A stretch of DNA of 64,000 nt from Ailurus styani. Its lineage: Eukaryota; Chordata; Mammalia; Carnivora; Ailuridae. The first letter of the stretch is position 1, and every line of letters starts with the position of its first letter. Under the pieces are notes generated by a model. That model searched no databases, had not been told where the DNA came from, and saw nothing but the letters and a program-made list of their open reading frames with translations. The translations under genes and the position numbers were made by a program. The stretch covers positions 231 to 64,230 of the forward strand of contig LNAC01001211.1 in assembly GCA_002007465.1 (NCBI GenBank), written 5' to 3'. Of the stretch, positions 23,806 through 37,117 are shown piece by piece.

Positions 23806-26800
23806 GCTTATTTTGATGATATAAAGACATCTAATAGCTTGTGAACATCAGCCACACATCACCACTGTGAATTGATTAAGAACTGGAAAAGAAATTAGTG
23901 TTTCATAGCATTCTTAGTAACAGTCCAAAGTGAGCTTTTTGTTCTCTAAGCTAAACTGGAATATATTTTATGGCAGGCGTTTTATACTATGTTTTCTCTC
24001 TATAAGTCCAAGAAGAATACTAGATGTACAGTAGATACTGATGACATAATTACTAAATTTAAATATTATCATTGCTGATATCCATATCTCAAGGATGATG
24101 GTACTACTTCATTAGATCGAAAATATTATTTTCATTAGAAAGCAATAAATTAAAATGCTTAAATTACTCATAACTTTTATTTTCTCATGTATTTTTATTT
24201 TTGTTCACCATCTTTCAGTTATTGTACATTGAAAAACATTTTTGCATAATTCCTACTACATGATATATAGACTTTTAATAGGACATATAAAAATGAGATA
24301 ACCCCTTCAATATAAGGTTATATTATATTAATGCTCTTTTAATGCCAAATTACTATATCATTACTGATTTTTCTTTTGTCTCACATTATTAGTCTTGTTA
24401 CTTATCCAAGGAGCTAAGACTTGAGAAACAAGAACGAGAATATATCATCCGTGTGCTGCCGCTGGATGATTCCATGCCTCCATTTTGATCCTTTTAAATT
24501 ATTCTCCCAACTCTCAAGAGAAAAAAAAAAAATTTGTAGTAGTCCTACTAAGGTGAGTTCATGTACTTTGCTTTTCAATAAACAAAAACAAATTCTAAAA
24601 TGTTTAAAATTCAAAAAAGATACTATCAAAAATATTATCAAAAAGATACAGTATTCATGGGTTTGTGACATAGTATGAAAGGAAATCAATTCTCAACTCC
24701 TGTATATAAACAGTTAATCTAGTGTTTAATTATTTAACTATCATGCAAGACTAGGAGAACTATTTGGGGAAAAGAAACTATATATAATACAAGAAGTATA
24801 TAATTTGTTATTTTCATGCTCAAATGCCTTCTTACTCAGAATTGTGTAGCATCAGAGTATATACATGGTTAAATCCTGCTGTGTTTGAAATTAACCGCAT
24901 TACACACCCATTGGTGTAATTAGTACAACTCAGCAGACTCTGGGTTGTTGAATTAATAAATTTATTTTTGTCTATACCCTTATAAGACAATGATTTGGTT
25001 GATTTTGTTATTTACAATTTTTTGAAGTTTATCAAAATTCGACTATCGAAGGGTAGAGGAGAAAAATAATATGTATAAGCACATAATATGTGGATATACT
25101 GCCAATATCTCACTCTCAGTTGGAGACACTCACTGATATTTCCAGTGCAGTGAATAGAAAAGCTGCAATCACAGTTGTATTTTGCCAAGAGCAATGGAAC
25201 TGTTAGTTCTTTTAAATGAGTGAACCTAAAAACAAATTAAATAAAATGATTACCTTCTTTCCCAGCTTGTCAAGAGTTCCAAAGTGTTCATTTTCAATGA
25301 CACTTGGTGGAATCTTACTCCACCCTCTTCTGAAGGCCTACATTCTATTGAAATGCTAATGAAACTAATCAGGTTGTTTCTTTTTTGAACTTTTGTTTTT
25401 GAGCCTAAACTCTTCCTCTCTGAGATGCTGATTTCATTTACTGATTTATTGTTTGTCAAGTTTATACATTCCTTTGTCTCTAGGGATAGGAATTAGGGAA
25501 GGGGGAGGAAAAAAAGAAGAAAGAACTATGAAAGAATGTGTCTAGTTTCTTCAAAGTGATAAATCACTTCCAGGTTTTGATTCCACCTGGATGACTGCAA
25601 ATTTGGGTGCATCAGAATGTAGACTAAACAACTAACAGAAGGGCTGTCAAAGGATTATCATTTCAAAGTTAGATGTGGCAGAAGGTAACTCCTGCAGATT
25701 TTGGAAAAATGGCTAGACTTGGGCTATATTTAGACAGTAGATCTAACGAGTAAGCAGAGAGAGGTTTTGGTGAAGGTCAATATTCCTATTTAGGAAAGAG
25801 AATGTCACTTGAGACAGGTGAGGTATTTTTGACATGGTTATATTTATTTCATTTCCTACTTTTTTTCTTTAATACATTTTACTTTTTTTTTTAACAGACA
25901 TAGAACCTACAAAGAACAGTGAAGACAACTTTCAGATCAGATCTCAGTGATCACAGCTTAGAAAACTACTATTCTCACACGACTGTGTGTAATTCCACAC
26001 CAGTCCTAAATTCAGAATATTCAGAAGTAGAAGATAATGGTGCAATGTTGGAGGGAAGGTGAATTCTAGATCTAGAACTTTAGCATCATAGATTATATTC
26101 TGCAAGTCTCTGAGGTTCAGTTTACTGTGCTCAATACCAGGAGCATGTAGCAATAACATGAATGTTCTACATGTTGCATGTTATATACATGCTACATCTT
26201 AGAAAAAATATATGTGTGTGCATATTACGTATTTCTGTGTGAAACTTTAGATAAAAAGTTTTGAAACATAAAGGAACATTTCTAATTGTTTCCATGGATA
26301 ACCTATGAGAAGTTGGCTGAAAAAGATTTAACTGGTATGTGTAATAAAATGTTTTTTTCTACTTGTTTTGTAAGGGGAAATTTGTGCTTCAATGGAAAAT
26401 TATGCATTGTTAGAGCTCACACATCTTGGTTATTCAATTCTAGCATTATATTGCTTTTGAGCTATTTTAAAACTCTAAATTATAGATAATTGATAACAAT
26501 GCAAAATCTTGTTTATAGTTATGCTAATTCTGTCCTGTAGAGGTTCAATTTACTTCCCTCTCCCAATGTGAAAGAAGCCAATTTTGCCTCTATTTGCATA
26601 TTCCTTCAATGTTTCTGATATATAAATGTGTGTTTTCTTTGGATTCTCCTTTGAATGGGTCATTAACATCTTACCAGTTCCCTCATTAATAGAGTTAAAT
26701 AAACTTTGTAAGTGTTATTATTATATCTATATGAGAGTCACCTTTTTTATATTATTATTATTCTTTCCCAGGCCTAACAGGCTTTTTTCTAGATTTTTTT

Positions 26801-26889
26801 AATTGTAGGTGATAGAACATATAAAAAATATATATGTACTTAGAAATATACACACATTTAATATATATATATATTTTGCACTGTATGTT
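23806..26889. other. Unassigned AT-rich 3-kb stretch
   Basis: I recognise no gene or repeat. Overlapping sense and antisense open frames at 24414-24689 are low-complexity Lys/Phe-rich translations of AT-rich DNA. A TA-rich run lies near 26821-26876. Confidence 0.5.
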
Positions 26890-28277
26890 TTATTCTTACC
26901 AGTTTTGTTGAGGTATAATTAACAAGTAAAAATTGTATATATGTAAGGTATACAATGTGATGTTTTAATATAAACATTTTTTTCTATTTCTGTGAAAAAT
27001 GCTATAATCCAGCTAATTTACATATCCATTACTTTACATAATTACCACATTCTTTCGTGTGTTGTGAGGACACTTAAGATGTACTCTCTTAGCAAATTCA
27101 AGTACACAATCCAGCATTATAAACTAGTCATCATGCCTTACAATAGCTCTCCAGAACATATTCATCCTGCATAACAGAAACTTTGTCTCCTTTGACCAAC
27201 ATCTCCCCATTTCCTCACCTTCCAACCCCTGGTTAATACAATTCTACTCTCTGCTTTTATGAGTTGGACATTTTAGAATACACATATTAGTAAGAGCATG
27301 AAGTATTTGTCTTTCTGTGTCTGGCTTATTTCATTTAGCATAATGTCTTCTGGGTTTATCTAAGTTGCAGCAAATGGCAGGGTTACCTATCTCTTTTTTT
27401 AAGAATGAAAACTAGTCCAGTGTACATATTTACCACATTTTCCCTATTCATTCATCTGTCAACAGACACTTAAATTGTTTCTATATCTTGGCCATTGTGA
27501 ATAATGCTGCAATGAACATGGGAGTGCAGATAACTCTTGAAGATACCAATTTCATTTTCTTTGGATATATACCCAAAAGTGGGATGGCTGGATCACATCA
27601 CAGTTTTATTTTTAATTTTTTGAGGCACTCTGATACTGCTTTCCATAATGGCTGTACTAATTTACATTCCAACCAACAGTGTACAAAGGTTCTCTTTTTT
27701 CCACATCTTCACAGACACTTGTTATCTTTTGTCTTTTCAATAAAAGTCATCTTAACTGGTGTGAGGTAATGTCTACTTGTGGTTTTGATTTGCATTTCTG
27801 TGATGGTTAATGATGTTGAGCACATTTTCATGTACCTGTTGGCCATTTGTATGCCTTCTTTGGATAAATAAAGTTCTTTTTAATCAGGTAATTTGTTTTT
27901 TGATGTTGAGATCCATGAGTTCATTATATATCAGGTATGCGGTGTGCAAATATTTTCTTTCATTTTGTAGGTGGTCTCTTCCACAAGTTGATTGCTTCTT
28001 TTGCTGTGCTGAAGTTTTTTAGTTTGATGCAATTCCATTTGTCTATTTTTGCTTTTATTACCTTTTATTGCTTTTATTTTTATTTTTGGTGTCATATCCA
28101 AAAAATAATTGCCCAATGTCAAGAAAATTTTCTCTACGTTTTATTATAGTAGTGCTGCATTTTCAGGTCTGACATTTAAATCTTTTATTTTGACTTAATT
28201 TTTGTATATGGTGTGTATTTTTAGTACACGTATGATAAGTTATTTAATGACCATTTATTGACAGACTATCCTTCTAT

Positions 28278-28312
<35 letters not shown>

Positions 28313-29835
28313 TATTTATTTATTTGAGAGAGAGTGAGCTGTGGGAGTGGGAGGCACAGGTAGAGGGAGAGAATCTCAAGCAAACTCTCCATGTGGGGCT
28401 TGATCCTAGGATCCTGAGATCACAGGATCACAACCTGAGTCAGAACAGAGATGTACACTTAAATGATTGAGCCACCCAGACACCCAAAGACTATCCTTCT
28501 CTTATTATGTGTTCCTGGCAATCTCATCTAAGATCTGTTGACTGTAAATATGTGGATTAATTTCTGGGATCTCTGTTCTATTGGTCTATATATTGTTTTT
28601 ATTCTTGCCCCATACTGCTTTGATTACTGTAGCTTTGTAATATAACTTGAAGTCAGAAAGTATGATGCCTCCAGTTTTGTTTTTCTTATTCAAAATTGCT
28701 TTGGATATTTGGAGCCTTTGTCACTTTGTAAAAAAAAATTATGATTTTTTTTTTCTATTTCCGTGAAAAAATACCATTGGAATTTTGATAAGAATTGTAT
28801 TGAATCCTTAAAATGTATATATACAATTTAATATTAACTCTTCCAATCCATAAAAACAGAGTACCATTACATTTATTTGCATCTTCTTCATTTTCTTTCT
28901 TCAATATCTCATAATTTCTGTGTACAGGTCTTTTACCTCCATGGTTGAATTTATTCTTAAGTTTTTTGACGCTATTATAAATCGAATGGTTTTCTTAATT
29001 TCTTTTTTTTTTGATACTTTATTGTTAATGCATAGAAATGCAATGGATTTCTATATGCTGATGTATCTTGCAACTTATTAGTTTGAACAGGTATTTAGTG
29101 GCATCCTTACAATTTTCTGTATTTAAGATATGTAAACTGCAAATAAAAACACTTGTACTTTCTTTCCTTTCCAATTTGGATGCCTTTCTTTCTCTTATCT
29201 AATTGTTCTGGCTAAGAGTTCCTGTATTTTGTTGAATAGCAATGGTGAGGGTGGGGATTCTTGTCTTGTTCTTGATCTTAAAGGAAAAACTTTCTGCTTT
29301 TTATTACTGAGTTTTATGTTAGCTGTGGGTTTGTCAAATATAACTATATTATGTAATTTTTTCTTCTATTTCTACTTTGTTAAATGTTTTTATCATGAAA
29401 GAGTATTTTGTCAAAAGATTTTTTCTACAGCTATTGCAATGACTAGATGAATTTTATCCTTCATTCTGTTAATGTCTGTTACATTCATTTGCTTTATAGT
29501 GTTATTCAAGTCTACTGTTCCCATATTGATTTTCTGTCTGGATGATCTATCCAGTATTGAAAGTGGAATATCGTTGTATAGTTCTTTATTTCCCTTCAAT
29601 GCTGTTAATAGTTGCTTAATATATTTAGGTGCTCCAATGTTGGGTGTGCTTATATATTTACAATTGTTATATCCTCTTGATTAATTGACCCCTTTACCAT
29701 TATGTTATGACTTTCTTTGTCTCTTCTGAGAGTTTCTGACTTAAAGTCTATTTTGTGCAATGTAAGTATAAATACTCCACTCCTCTTTTGGTTACCATTG
29801 CATGGGATACTTTTATCATCCCTTCACATCAGCTA
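26890..29835 (-). mobile_element. Old L1 LINE, antisense, 3' UTR and part of ORF2
   Basis: Read in reverse, the 3' UTR comes first ('gttgaggtataattaac'), followed by the ORF2 C-terminal region. Diagnostic antisense phrases include 'gccattgtgaataatgctgc', 'atacccaaaagtgggatgg', 'gtcatatccaaaaaataatt' and 'ttgattactgtagctttgta'. It has many frameshifts and small indels and is inactive. Open frames of 60-95 codons within it are remnants or shadows. A Can-SINE interrupts it at 28276-28487. Confidence 0.9.
28276..28487 (-). mobile_element. Can-SINE (older type) inside L1, with expanded (TTTA)n tail
   Basis: A perfect 13-bp duplication, agactatccttct, lies at 28263-28275 and 28488-28500. The antisense tail has expanded into about ten ATTT units. 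Confidence 0.96.
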
Positions 29836-30209
29836 TTGTGTGCACTTAAAACAATATATATTTAATAATATACAAATATTTAATATATAATTTAAAGATT
29901 CATAGAGGTAGAATATTATCTGTTAAACTTGTGGTGAGGCAAGAGGGTGAAAAGTTTTGAAGGTTTTGTTTGTTTGTTTTTACTTTCCATTATATCTGTG
30001 TATTTGATTTTTCATGTAGGATGTGATATTATAATTAAAAAAAGGGAAACATAAAACAAATAATAGCTATTCACCCAATCAGATAACAACTACATGAGGA
30101 GGAGATTTGTTTTTAAATTTTTATTCTTGCTCTCAATGTATATATAAGAGCAAAGCAGTTTGAATATTGTGTATTAAGTTACTTAGTAGTAATGAAAGCA
30201 TGAAAAGAA
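29836..30209. other. Unassigned AT-rich stretch
   Basis: No gene or recognised repeat is seen. Confidence 0.5.
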
Positions 30210-30405
30210 GGGGTGCCTGGATGGTTCAGTTGGCTAAGCATCTATCTTTGGCTGGGGTCATGATCCCAGAGTCCTGGGATAGAGGCCCACTTCAGGCTCC
30301 CTGCTCATCAGGGAGCCTGCTTCTCCCTCTCTCTTTGCCTGTCTTCCCCCTGCTTGTGCTCTCTCTCTCTCTCTCTCAGATATATAAATAAAATCTTAAA
30401 AAAAA
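30210..30405 (+). mobile_element. Can-SINE (older caniform type)
   Basis: The head 'ggggtgcctggatggttcag', the 'ttggctaagcatctatcttt' variant, the CT-rich body and 'tatataaataaaatctt' are present. No clear target duplication remains. Confidence 0.93.
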
Positions 30406-31079
30406 CAAAAATGAAAATATGAAGAAAAAATGAACCAAAGTTCACCATTACTCACAGATACAAGAAAAATAGTCTCAGCTTATATGAGATTTTGTTTTTC
30501 TATCCTTTCCCATGCTGGTCAAAGAGAAGGCTGTAAACATTATGTACTTTTCATCTTATCACCATAGTATAGTCTCAAGCACTGAAAATAAATGCATGTC
30601 TGTCAATATTTTTAGAAATATTTTTATCTCTGCGATACTCTTGTGTCTCACAGATTCCTTGTACTTTTCAAAGGCAAAAACCATGTTAATTTCTCATTTT
30701 CTATACTACAGTTTCAATTATAATAACAAATTGTCATTTGATTGATACTTATAGGAGGAATTTAAGAATAGAAGTTGACAATTTGTTCTGTCCTTTGTGA
30801 TATTAAACACAAGCTATAAAAATAATGATAGTTCTATTTGTATGTGGGATATCATTCACTGAAATCCATATCCAAAACTTATTCATTGGTTCATTTAATC
30901 ATTAACGTATTTATTTCTTAAAAAACAAAACAAGCAAGCAAAGAAACTTACTGAGCATTTCGGTGTACCAGGCCTTGGTCTAGGCTTTGGGATTCAGAAG
31001 TGGACATAATCATACCCTTGCTTTCTATTCCCATTGCAAAGCACAAAATATAAACTTCTTACTTTCTTACCTATGATTT
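30406..31079. other. Mostly unassigned; short antisense L2-like piece
   Basis: About 30945-31030 ('actgagcatttcggtgtacc') looks like an antisense L2 end. The rest is unassigned. Confidence 0.45.
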
Positions 31080-31465
31080 CTCCAATCTCAGTTCTATGCC
31101 AGGGCTTTGAATTTTCTATTTCTTCTGCTTAGAACAATTTCCCCATACTATTAATGAGAGGTTTCTTAGTTTTGAGTCTTATTTATTTTTTTCTTTTCTC
31201 AACTTAAATGCTATACCTTTCAAGAGCCATCCCTGCAAACCATTCTTGATATACCAGGCCTTGGCACTTTCTATCATGCTACCATATTTTATCTTCTTAA
31301 ATGCCTTTTCCACAATCGCATTGTTTCTTTTATGTATTTGCTTTTGTATTCATTGTCTTAAGTTCTCTATTTGTATATAGGATCTCTGAGGGTAGGAAAT
31401 AATATCTTCTGTTTTTATCATGGTTTCCTCAGTGCTTACATAGTAATTCTCAATAAATATTTATT
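31080..31465 (+). repeat. L2 LINE fragment, sense
   Basis: 'tatgccagggctttgaattt', 'ttctgcttagaacaatttcc', 'gatctctgagggtaggaaa' and the tail 'tctcaataaatatttattga' give a clear L2 3' end. Confidence 0.85.
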
Positions 31466-31739
31466 GACTTGTGGAGATTATATTTTTTGGGTGGGAGGAA
31501 TACTGGTAAACTACACATCTATCTCTATGTAATTCAATATCTACACTGCATCTATATCTATATTCTTTATCTATTATCCTTTTGATGCTGAAATGACCTA
31601 TCACAGCTACTAACTCAAGAAAAGAACCAGTAAGCCCTGGCATGCTACTATGGCCAATTGCTCCACCCTGGGGAATTCCAAGGGGCTGGACAAGTTGGAA
31701 ACATTGCTCCTGGCTGGGTTTGCCAACACTGCTGCTGAA

Positions 31740-32200
31740 CAAATTTCGATAAACTCATCACAAGAGAAGCCAATAACTCAAGAGACAAGGGTTTGGAAAA
31801 GACAAAGGGAGTAATTTATTTCAGGTCCTGGCAGCCAGGGGAGGTAGCAGGCTCAAGCCTTAACAACTGACCTCTCTGCCAGCAAGATGGACACTTACAG
31901 TTTTAGAGAGAGGCTAGGAGAGGGTATGTGCAAAATAGCAGGCAGGGAGCATGTGATCATTGGTGGGGATAGGTATGTGTTCATCCCATGATCATGGGCA
32001 GGGAAGGGGATATGTGGGTTGTGGTCTTCTAGGTACTTCTTATGGTGTTTCTGGTCTGGTGGTTGGGATGTTCTAGGTCATTGCAAAACATCTTCACTGA
32101 TGCTTCAATGTATGATGAGAAATAAGCACAATGGGTTTTTGTTTGAGTGTGACTTAAGCAATCTTGTCTATTTCTGGTTTTAACTGTTGGGTCTAAATTT
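31740..32200 (-). repeat. Possible solitary retroviral LTR, antisense
   Basis: Read in reverse there is a polyadenylation-like AATAAA (about 31815), followed by a C/T-rich end and then 'ttggcaaacccagccaggag' (31703-31722 on the plus strand as its complement), which resembles a primer-binding site next to an LTR. The family is not recognised and the boundaries are approximate. Confidence 0.35.
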
Positions 32201-32267
32201 GAGCAAGAAGACTCACTAGCACTTTAGAAAGCTGTAACTCTTAAGTAATATACTAGAAGAGTAGAAT

Positions 32268-32446
32268 AGAGCATGATTTGCCAAGTGTGGTCCTGGATCA
32301 GCAACATCTGAAAACCTGTGAAATTATTGTTTTTACCTTTACCAATTCCAAATCAGAACTCTTGAGTATGGGTTTCAGCTATCTATGTGTTAACCCTCCA
32401 GATGATTCTAATGCAGTCATAAGTTTGAGAACCACTGGAATAAAAA
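32268..32446 (+). mobile_element. hAT-Charlie-type non-autonomous transposon (MER family)
   Basis: 'caagtgtggtcctggatcag', 'aaatcagaactcttgag' and 'agtttgagaaccactgg' match the conserved blocks of a MER-type hAT element. The last is its typical terminus. The exact MER name is uncertain. Confidence 0.7.
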
Positions 32447-32449
32447 ACT

Positions 32450-32999
32450 GGGGGTGTTTTCATAGGTGCCTAGTGCAACAGTGAGCAGCACTTTGTTTCT
32501 TGGGTTGTATGTAATTTGGTCCTTTACACTGACATTGGATGCGTTAAGGCAGTAATTTGTGCTCCCTGTGTTTTGCTTCTTCATCATAACCTCCTCAGCC
32601 CACTTTAGCCTATTCATTCTGTAAGTCTGCAGGTCTGAGGTCAAAAGACTTACAGATGATCTCACTAGAAGCACTATGGAAAAGTGATAGAAGAGGAGTG
32701 ATTTTTCAGTATAGTGAGTTCAGTTCAGGTAAGCTGTGTATTTATTTAGAACTCACTGTGTCGAAGACAAAAATAATCCTCAGTACCTGACATTTTCATG
32801 TTCAACTGATTTTGAGAATTTATATGCTTTATATTTTAAATGATACTTTAAAGGGCTTAGTGGCTAGTTGAAAATGACTTCTTTAAAACTAACATTCAAA
32901 CATGTTTTCCAGTGTACAAGCTACAAAGTTATAATAAAAAGCAAGGAAAACATTAGTGTATAATGATATAGGAAATACGTTAGGGTTTGAAGCTGAAGG
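32450..32999. other. Unassigned stretch
   Basis: No gene or recognised repeat is seen. Confidence 0.5.
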
Positions 33000-33445
33000 T
33001 CAAGAAAGAATTCTTGAGATGTCTTTGGTACAAAAAGATGACTTTATTAAAGCACAGGACAGGATTCCTAGGCAGAAAGAGCTGCACTGGGGTCATGAGG
33101 AGTGGCCCATTATATAGTTTCATGTTGGGAGGGGGTTTGGGACAGGATAAGTCTCTAAGGAATTTTGGAAGCAAGGTTTCCAGGACCTTTGGGGACTAGC
33201 TGTTGTTCAGAAAATGTCATTTATTACTGCCTAATAAAACCTTAGCATGAGAACCTTCAGACATATATCAGTAGGCCATATGCTTGGGGGGTGATTGCCA
33301 ACATGTATCTTGGGGGTTTAGAGATAAAGGAAATTTCTAAAGGAATTTTTCTATGTTAAAGTACACTTACAGGATCCTGGTTGGTGGGGAGGAAGGGTAG
33401 GTTAGGATTCCCTTTTGCCCTTAGCAAAGGCAGTTGAGTCCCTAG
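33000..33445 (-). repeat. Retroviral LTR fragment, antisense
   Basis: 'aagaattcttgagatgtctt', 'gactttattaaagcacagga' (an antisense polyadenylation signal), 'agctgcactggggtcatgag' and 'ggcccattatatagtttcat' (an antisense TATA region) follow the reverse order R-U5, poly(A) and TATA of a carnivore class I LTR that I recognise in outline. No internal region follows, so it is probably a solitary or truncated LTR. Confidence 0.6.
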
Positions 33446-33559
33446 ACGGATGTCGCTCTGCCTGTTTCAAGAACTTGTCAGTGGGCTGGAGGTAGTAGGA
33501 AATTTAATAATTTTTCTTCTGACTTTGTTTCCCATATCATATAATACAGAAAGAATCTT

Positions 33560-33690
33560 TCTGTCATTAGCTGTGCTACTAACTTTGAGCAGATTACTTG
33601 AACTTTTTGGTAGGGAGCTTCAATTGTTCATTTCTTCTTTTAAAACATGAAGGTGTTATAGTTAAAATAAAATGGTCCAAAAACCTCTTT
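33560..33690 (+). repeat. MIR SINE fragment, sense
   Basis: 'ttagctgtgctactaacttt', 'gagcagattacttgaacttt' and a diverged 'tctgtaaaatg' equivalent match the MIR core. Confidence 0.6.
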
Positions 33691-34189
33691 CACCTTTCAG
33701 ATAGATAGAGGGATATTAAATTAGTTGCATTATGTCCCTTTTTGTAATTTTGCACATATGTATATTTCAAATGTTAGACACTCCATAGCAAATAAAAATC
33801 TATAACAGCATTTTAATTTTAATTGAATAAATTATTTTAAAATGATTTATTTTAAATGAATAAGTTATGTTGCATTTTATGAATTTAGCATATTATTTAA
33901 GAAAAAATTTGGCATATCCCATTTTTTTATTAGAATGATAATTTTAAATGATACTCATTAATTCCAAGCTCCTGATGGATCAAAAGAAATTCTGCTATTG
34001 ATTGCCTAATTTCTTCTAAGAGATACTGTCTTAATTTATCTCCCTACTGATTGGATTTAAGAAGTTTTTCTTGGCAATGTGGAATAGCATTATTGTTTTT
34101 ACCTTTACCAATAAGAGGGTGAAAAAAAAAATGGCCCCTCACTCTCATAATATTTAATACTTTGATAGAAAATTATAGCACTTTTTACC
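33691..34189. other. Unassigned AT-rich stretch
   Basis: Nothing is recognised. Confidence 0.5.
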
Positions 34190-34500
34190 TGATTATTAGT
34201 AATGGCCCTTTTCATTTCTTCCTCTGAGATTTTTCTGATAATAACCTTGATCCATTTATAAAAATTGTTATATTTGTGTCTGTCTTAAAATTTTGTATAT
34301 TCTCATTATATGTCATTGTTATTAAATTATATGGTATATATTTTTTAATATTTTATAAATCTGTAGCTTATCTTTTTAAAACTTTTTTAATGGTGTTTTT
34401 TCAATGTACAGAAATTTTATCATCTTATTAAGTCTTTTACTCTTTTACTTTATGGGTCTTGAATTTTGTATCATTCATAGCTACGCCTCCTCAGTTTACA
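34190..34500 (-). repeat. Possible L1 ORF2 fragment, antisense
   Basis: 'ctgtagcttatctttttaaa' followed by 'ttaatggtgttttttcaatg' and 'cagaaattttatcatcttat' resembles a conserved antisense ORF2 block. It is strongly decayed. Confidence 0.4.
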
Positions 34501-34629
34501 AGGAATGTATGTATATGTGTGTCCACTTTATATTATGTGTGTTTTATACCTTTACATTTTAACTCATATCTCATCTGTATTTCATTCTGCTGTTAAGTTG
34601 TAAGAGACAAAGAGTTTTTTCCCTCAAAT

Positions 34630-35083
34630 GTATGGTGAAAGAGAGCACAATATGCCATGCCAAAATATGCCTCTCTGGCAAAAGGGTTATCCTGAGCTAG
34701 TTATTTCTGAGAAACAGCAGATACAGACAAAGCTCTGAAACTGCAGGAGTGGAAGTTACCCTTTTTTTAAAAAAAAAATATGAGATAAATCTCCATTTGT
34801 AAGGGTATCTCCTTCTCTGTACCAGGAAGAGGAGGATGATTAATCTCTTGAAACTCCTTATCAATGGAGAAGGCCAGCACTTAAATTTGCATAACAACCT
34901 TATCCTTGCTCAACATCCCCCCCCCATAACCTTCAATTAACGGCCCCTTCCCCCATTCCCCAACATGTTATTAAACTTCTGCTCTTCTCCTGTTAATCTA
35001 TCTTGGATTAAGGGGAGAGGTGTGTTGCTCAGCCATGAATCTAGAAAGGTAGAGGGAAAATTAGTTTTCCTCCCCTACAATAC
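34630..35083 (+). repeat. Probable solitary retroviral LTR, sense
   Basis: 'aatatgcctctctggcaaaa', 'agttatttctgagaaacagc', a C-rich stretch, a polyadenylation-like attaaa (about 34970) and 'gctcttctcctgttaatcta' with a terminal 'cctcccctaca' match a carnivore class I LTR layout. No internal region adjoins it, and the target duplication is not resolved. Confidence 0.55.
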
Positions 35084-35502
35084 ATATATATATATTTTAT
35101 ATCATATCATGTATGTAGCTGCACATGCAGCATTATTATCTTCCATGTTTTAGGCTCTGCTCTACAAATGGAAAAACAGCAGTGGAAACCACAGGCAAGG
35201 AATCTACTCTAATGATAATTAGATACCAAGGAGGAATTACAAAAATAAATAAACTATTAAATTTTAAAAAAGGTAATAGAATGATAACTATTTTAATTAT
35301 TTGAAAGGGACTTTAAAAAGGATAGGGTGGAAAGCAAAATTTTAAGATGACATCAAGATTCCCACTGATACAAGAAACAACAGGTATTGGTGAGGATGTG
35401 AAGAAACGGGAACCCTCTTGCACTGCTGGTGGAAATGCAAACTGGTGCAGCCACTCTGGAAAACAATGTGGAGATTCCTCAAAAAATTAAAAATAGAACT
35501 AC

Positions 35503-35709
35503 TTTTTTTTTTTTTTTAAAGATTTTATTTATTTATTTCACAGAGGGAGAGAGATCACAAGGAGGCAGAGAGGCAGGTAGAGAGAGAAGGGGGGGGAAGC
35601 AGGCTCCCCACTGAGCAGGGAGCCCGATGCGGGCCTCGATCCCAGGACCCTGAGATCATGACCTGAGCCGAAAGCAGAGGCTTTAACCCACTGAGCCACC
35701 CAGGCGCCC
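35503..35709 (-). mobile_element. Can-SINE (young, mustelid-type) inside L1
   Basis: The duplication tagaactac followed by T residues lies at 35494-35502 and 35710-35718. The L1 reading resumes exactly after it. Confidence 0.97.
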
Positions 35710-35895
35710 TAGAACTACCTTTTTATCCAGCAATTGCACTACTAGGTATTTACCCAAAGAATACAAAAATACTAATTCAAAGGGATACATGCACCTGATG
35801 TTTATAGCAGCATTATCTACAATAGTCAAAATATGGAAATAGCCCAAATAGTCCAATGCCTATCAACTGATGAATGGATAAAGAAGATGTGGTGT

Positions 35896-35897
<2 letters not shown>

Positions 35898-35931
<34 letters not shown>
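35898..35931. repeat. (CA)n microsatellite in L1
   Basis: About 16 uninterrupted CA units lie inside the L1 sequence. Confidence 0.97.
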
Positions 35932-35932
<1 letters not shown>

Positions 35933-36345
35933 GGAATATTAACCATAAAAAAGAATGAAGTCTTGCCATTTGCAGCAACATGGATAGAGATAATTATGCT
36001 AAGTGAAATACGTAGGTCAGAAAAAGACAAATACCATATGATTTTACTCATATATGGAATTTAAGAAACAAAACGAAAGCAAAGGGAAAATAAAAACAGA
36101 GGGAGGCGAACCAAGAAAGAAACCCTTACCTATAGAAAACAAACTGATGGTTACCAGAGGGGAGGTGGCGGGGGGGGAGAATGGGTAAAAGAAGTGATGG
36201 GGATTAAGGAGTACACTTTCTGTGAAGAGCACTGGGTGTCGTATGGAAGTATTGAATCACTTGTACATATTATACACCTGAAAATAATACTATACTATAT
36301 GTTAACTAACTGGAATTTAAATAAAAACTTAAAAGAAAAAAGATT

Positions 36346-37117
36346 CCCACTGTCTGGTACACATATCCTGTATACTTCCTTTGCTTCTGAATGTAGCCAG
36401 GACCTGTAAATATGATGGGATAGGTGCTTCCTGATTGGGTTACATTATATGGCAAAAGTATGGCACAGTAACTCCTTTTATTGCATTATGTTATACAAGC
36501 TTCCATCTTCATCAGTTGGAGAAAGAGTATCCTACTACCTTCGAAGAAATACCCCTGGTTATGAAAGCGTCACATAGGGAAGACCTGAGGGCAGGCTTTA
36601 GATGCTAAGAGCACTCTAATCAACAGGTTGCAAGAAAATGTTAACCTCAGTCCTACACCTGCAAGAAATTAGCTTTTGCCAACCACATGAATAATCTTGG
36701 AAGAGGACCTTGAACTCTAGATGAGAACATAGTCCAGACAGCTGCTGGATTACTGTGTTGTAAGACTCTGAGGAGAGAACCCAGAGCACAGAAAACTAGA
36801 ACAGGTGGGAATAATTAAAAGAACCAGTCCTGCAATCAAAGAGCAGGCCATTCTTGGCAGTTTTCACATGGGAGCAATATGATCCAATGGATGCTTTTAA
36901 AGATCATGGTGTCTACTCCAGGGAGAATGGATTTTAGGAAGGCAAGAAGGGAGCAGGAAAACCATTACTGTTGAAATACCACAGGCAAGAGAGAAGATTT
37001 GGACCATAGTGGTTGCAGAGAAGATGTAGAAAATTAGATATAACATGAGTTTTAGAGGTCTCTGATGAACTGGATGTGAAAGCTGAGAGAAGTAGAGGAA
37101 ATAGGATAATTCCTTTG
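36346..37117. other. Unassigned stretch
   Basis: No gene or recognised repeat is seen. Confidence 0.5.

Larger units (their letters stand above)
35350..36345 (+). mobile_element. L1 LINE 3' portion, sense, split by a SINE
   Basis: It runs from the ORF2 C-terminal coding block ('ggtgaggatgtgaagaaacg', 'tgcactgctggtggaaatgc') through 'gtatttacccaaagaataca' and the 3' UTR to 'gttaactaactggaatttaa'. It is truncated at the 5' end and inactive. A SINE (35503-35709) and a (CA)n tract (35898-35931) lie inside it. Confidence 0.92.
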
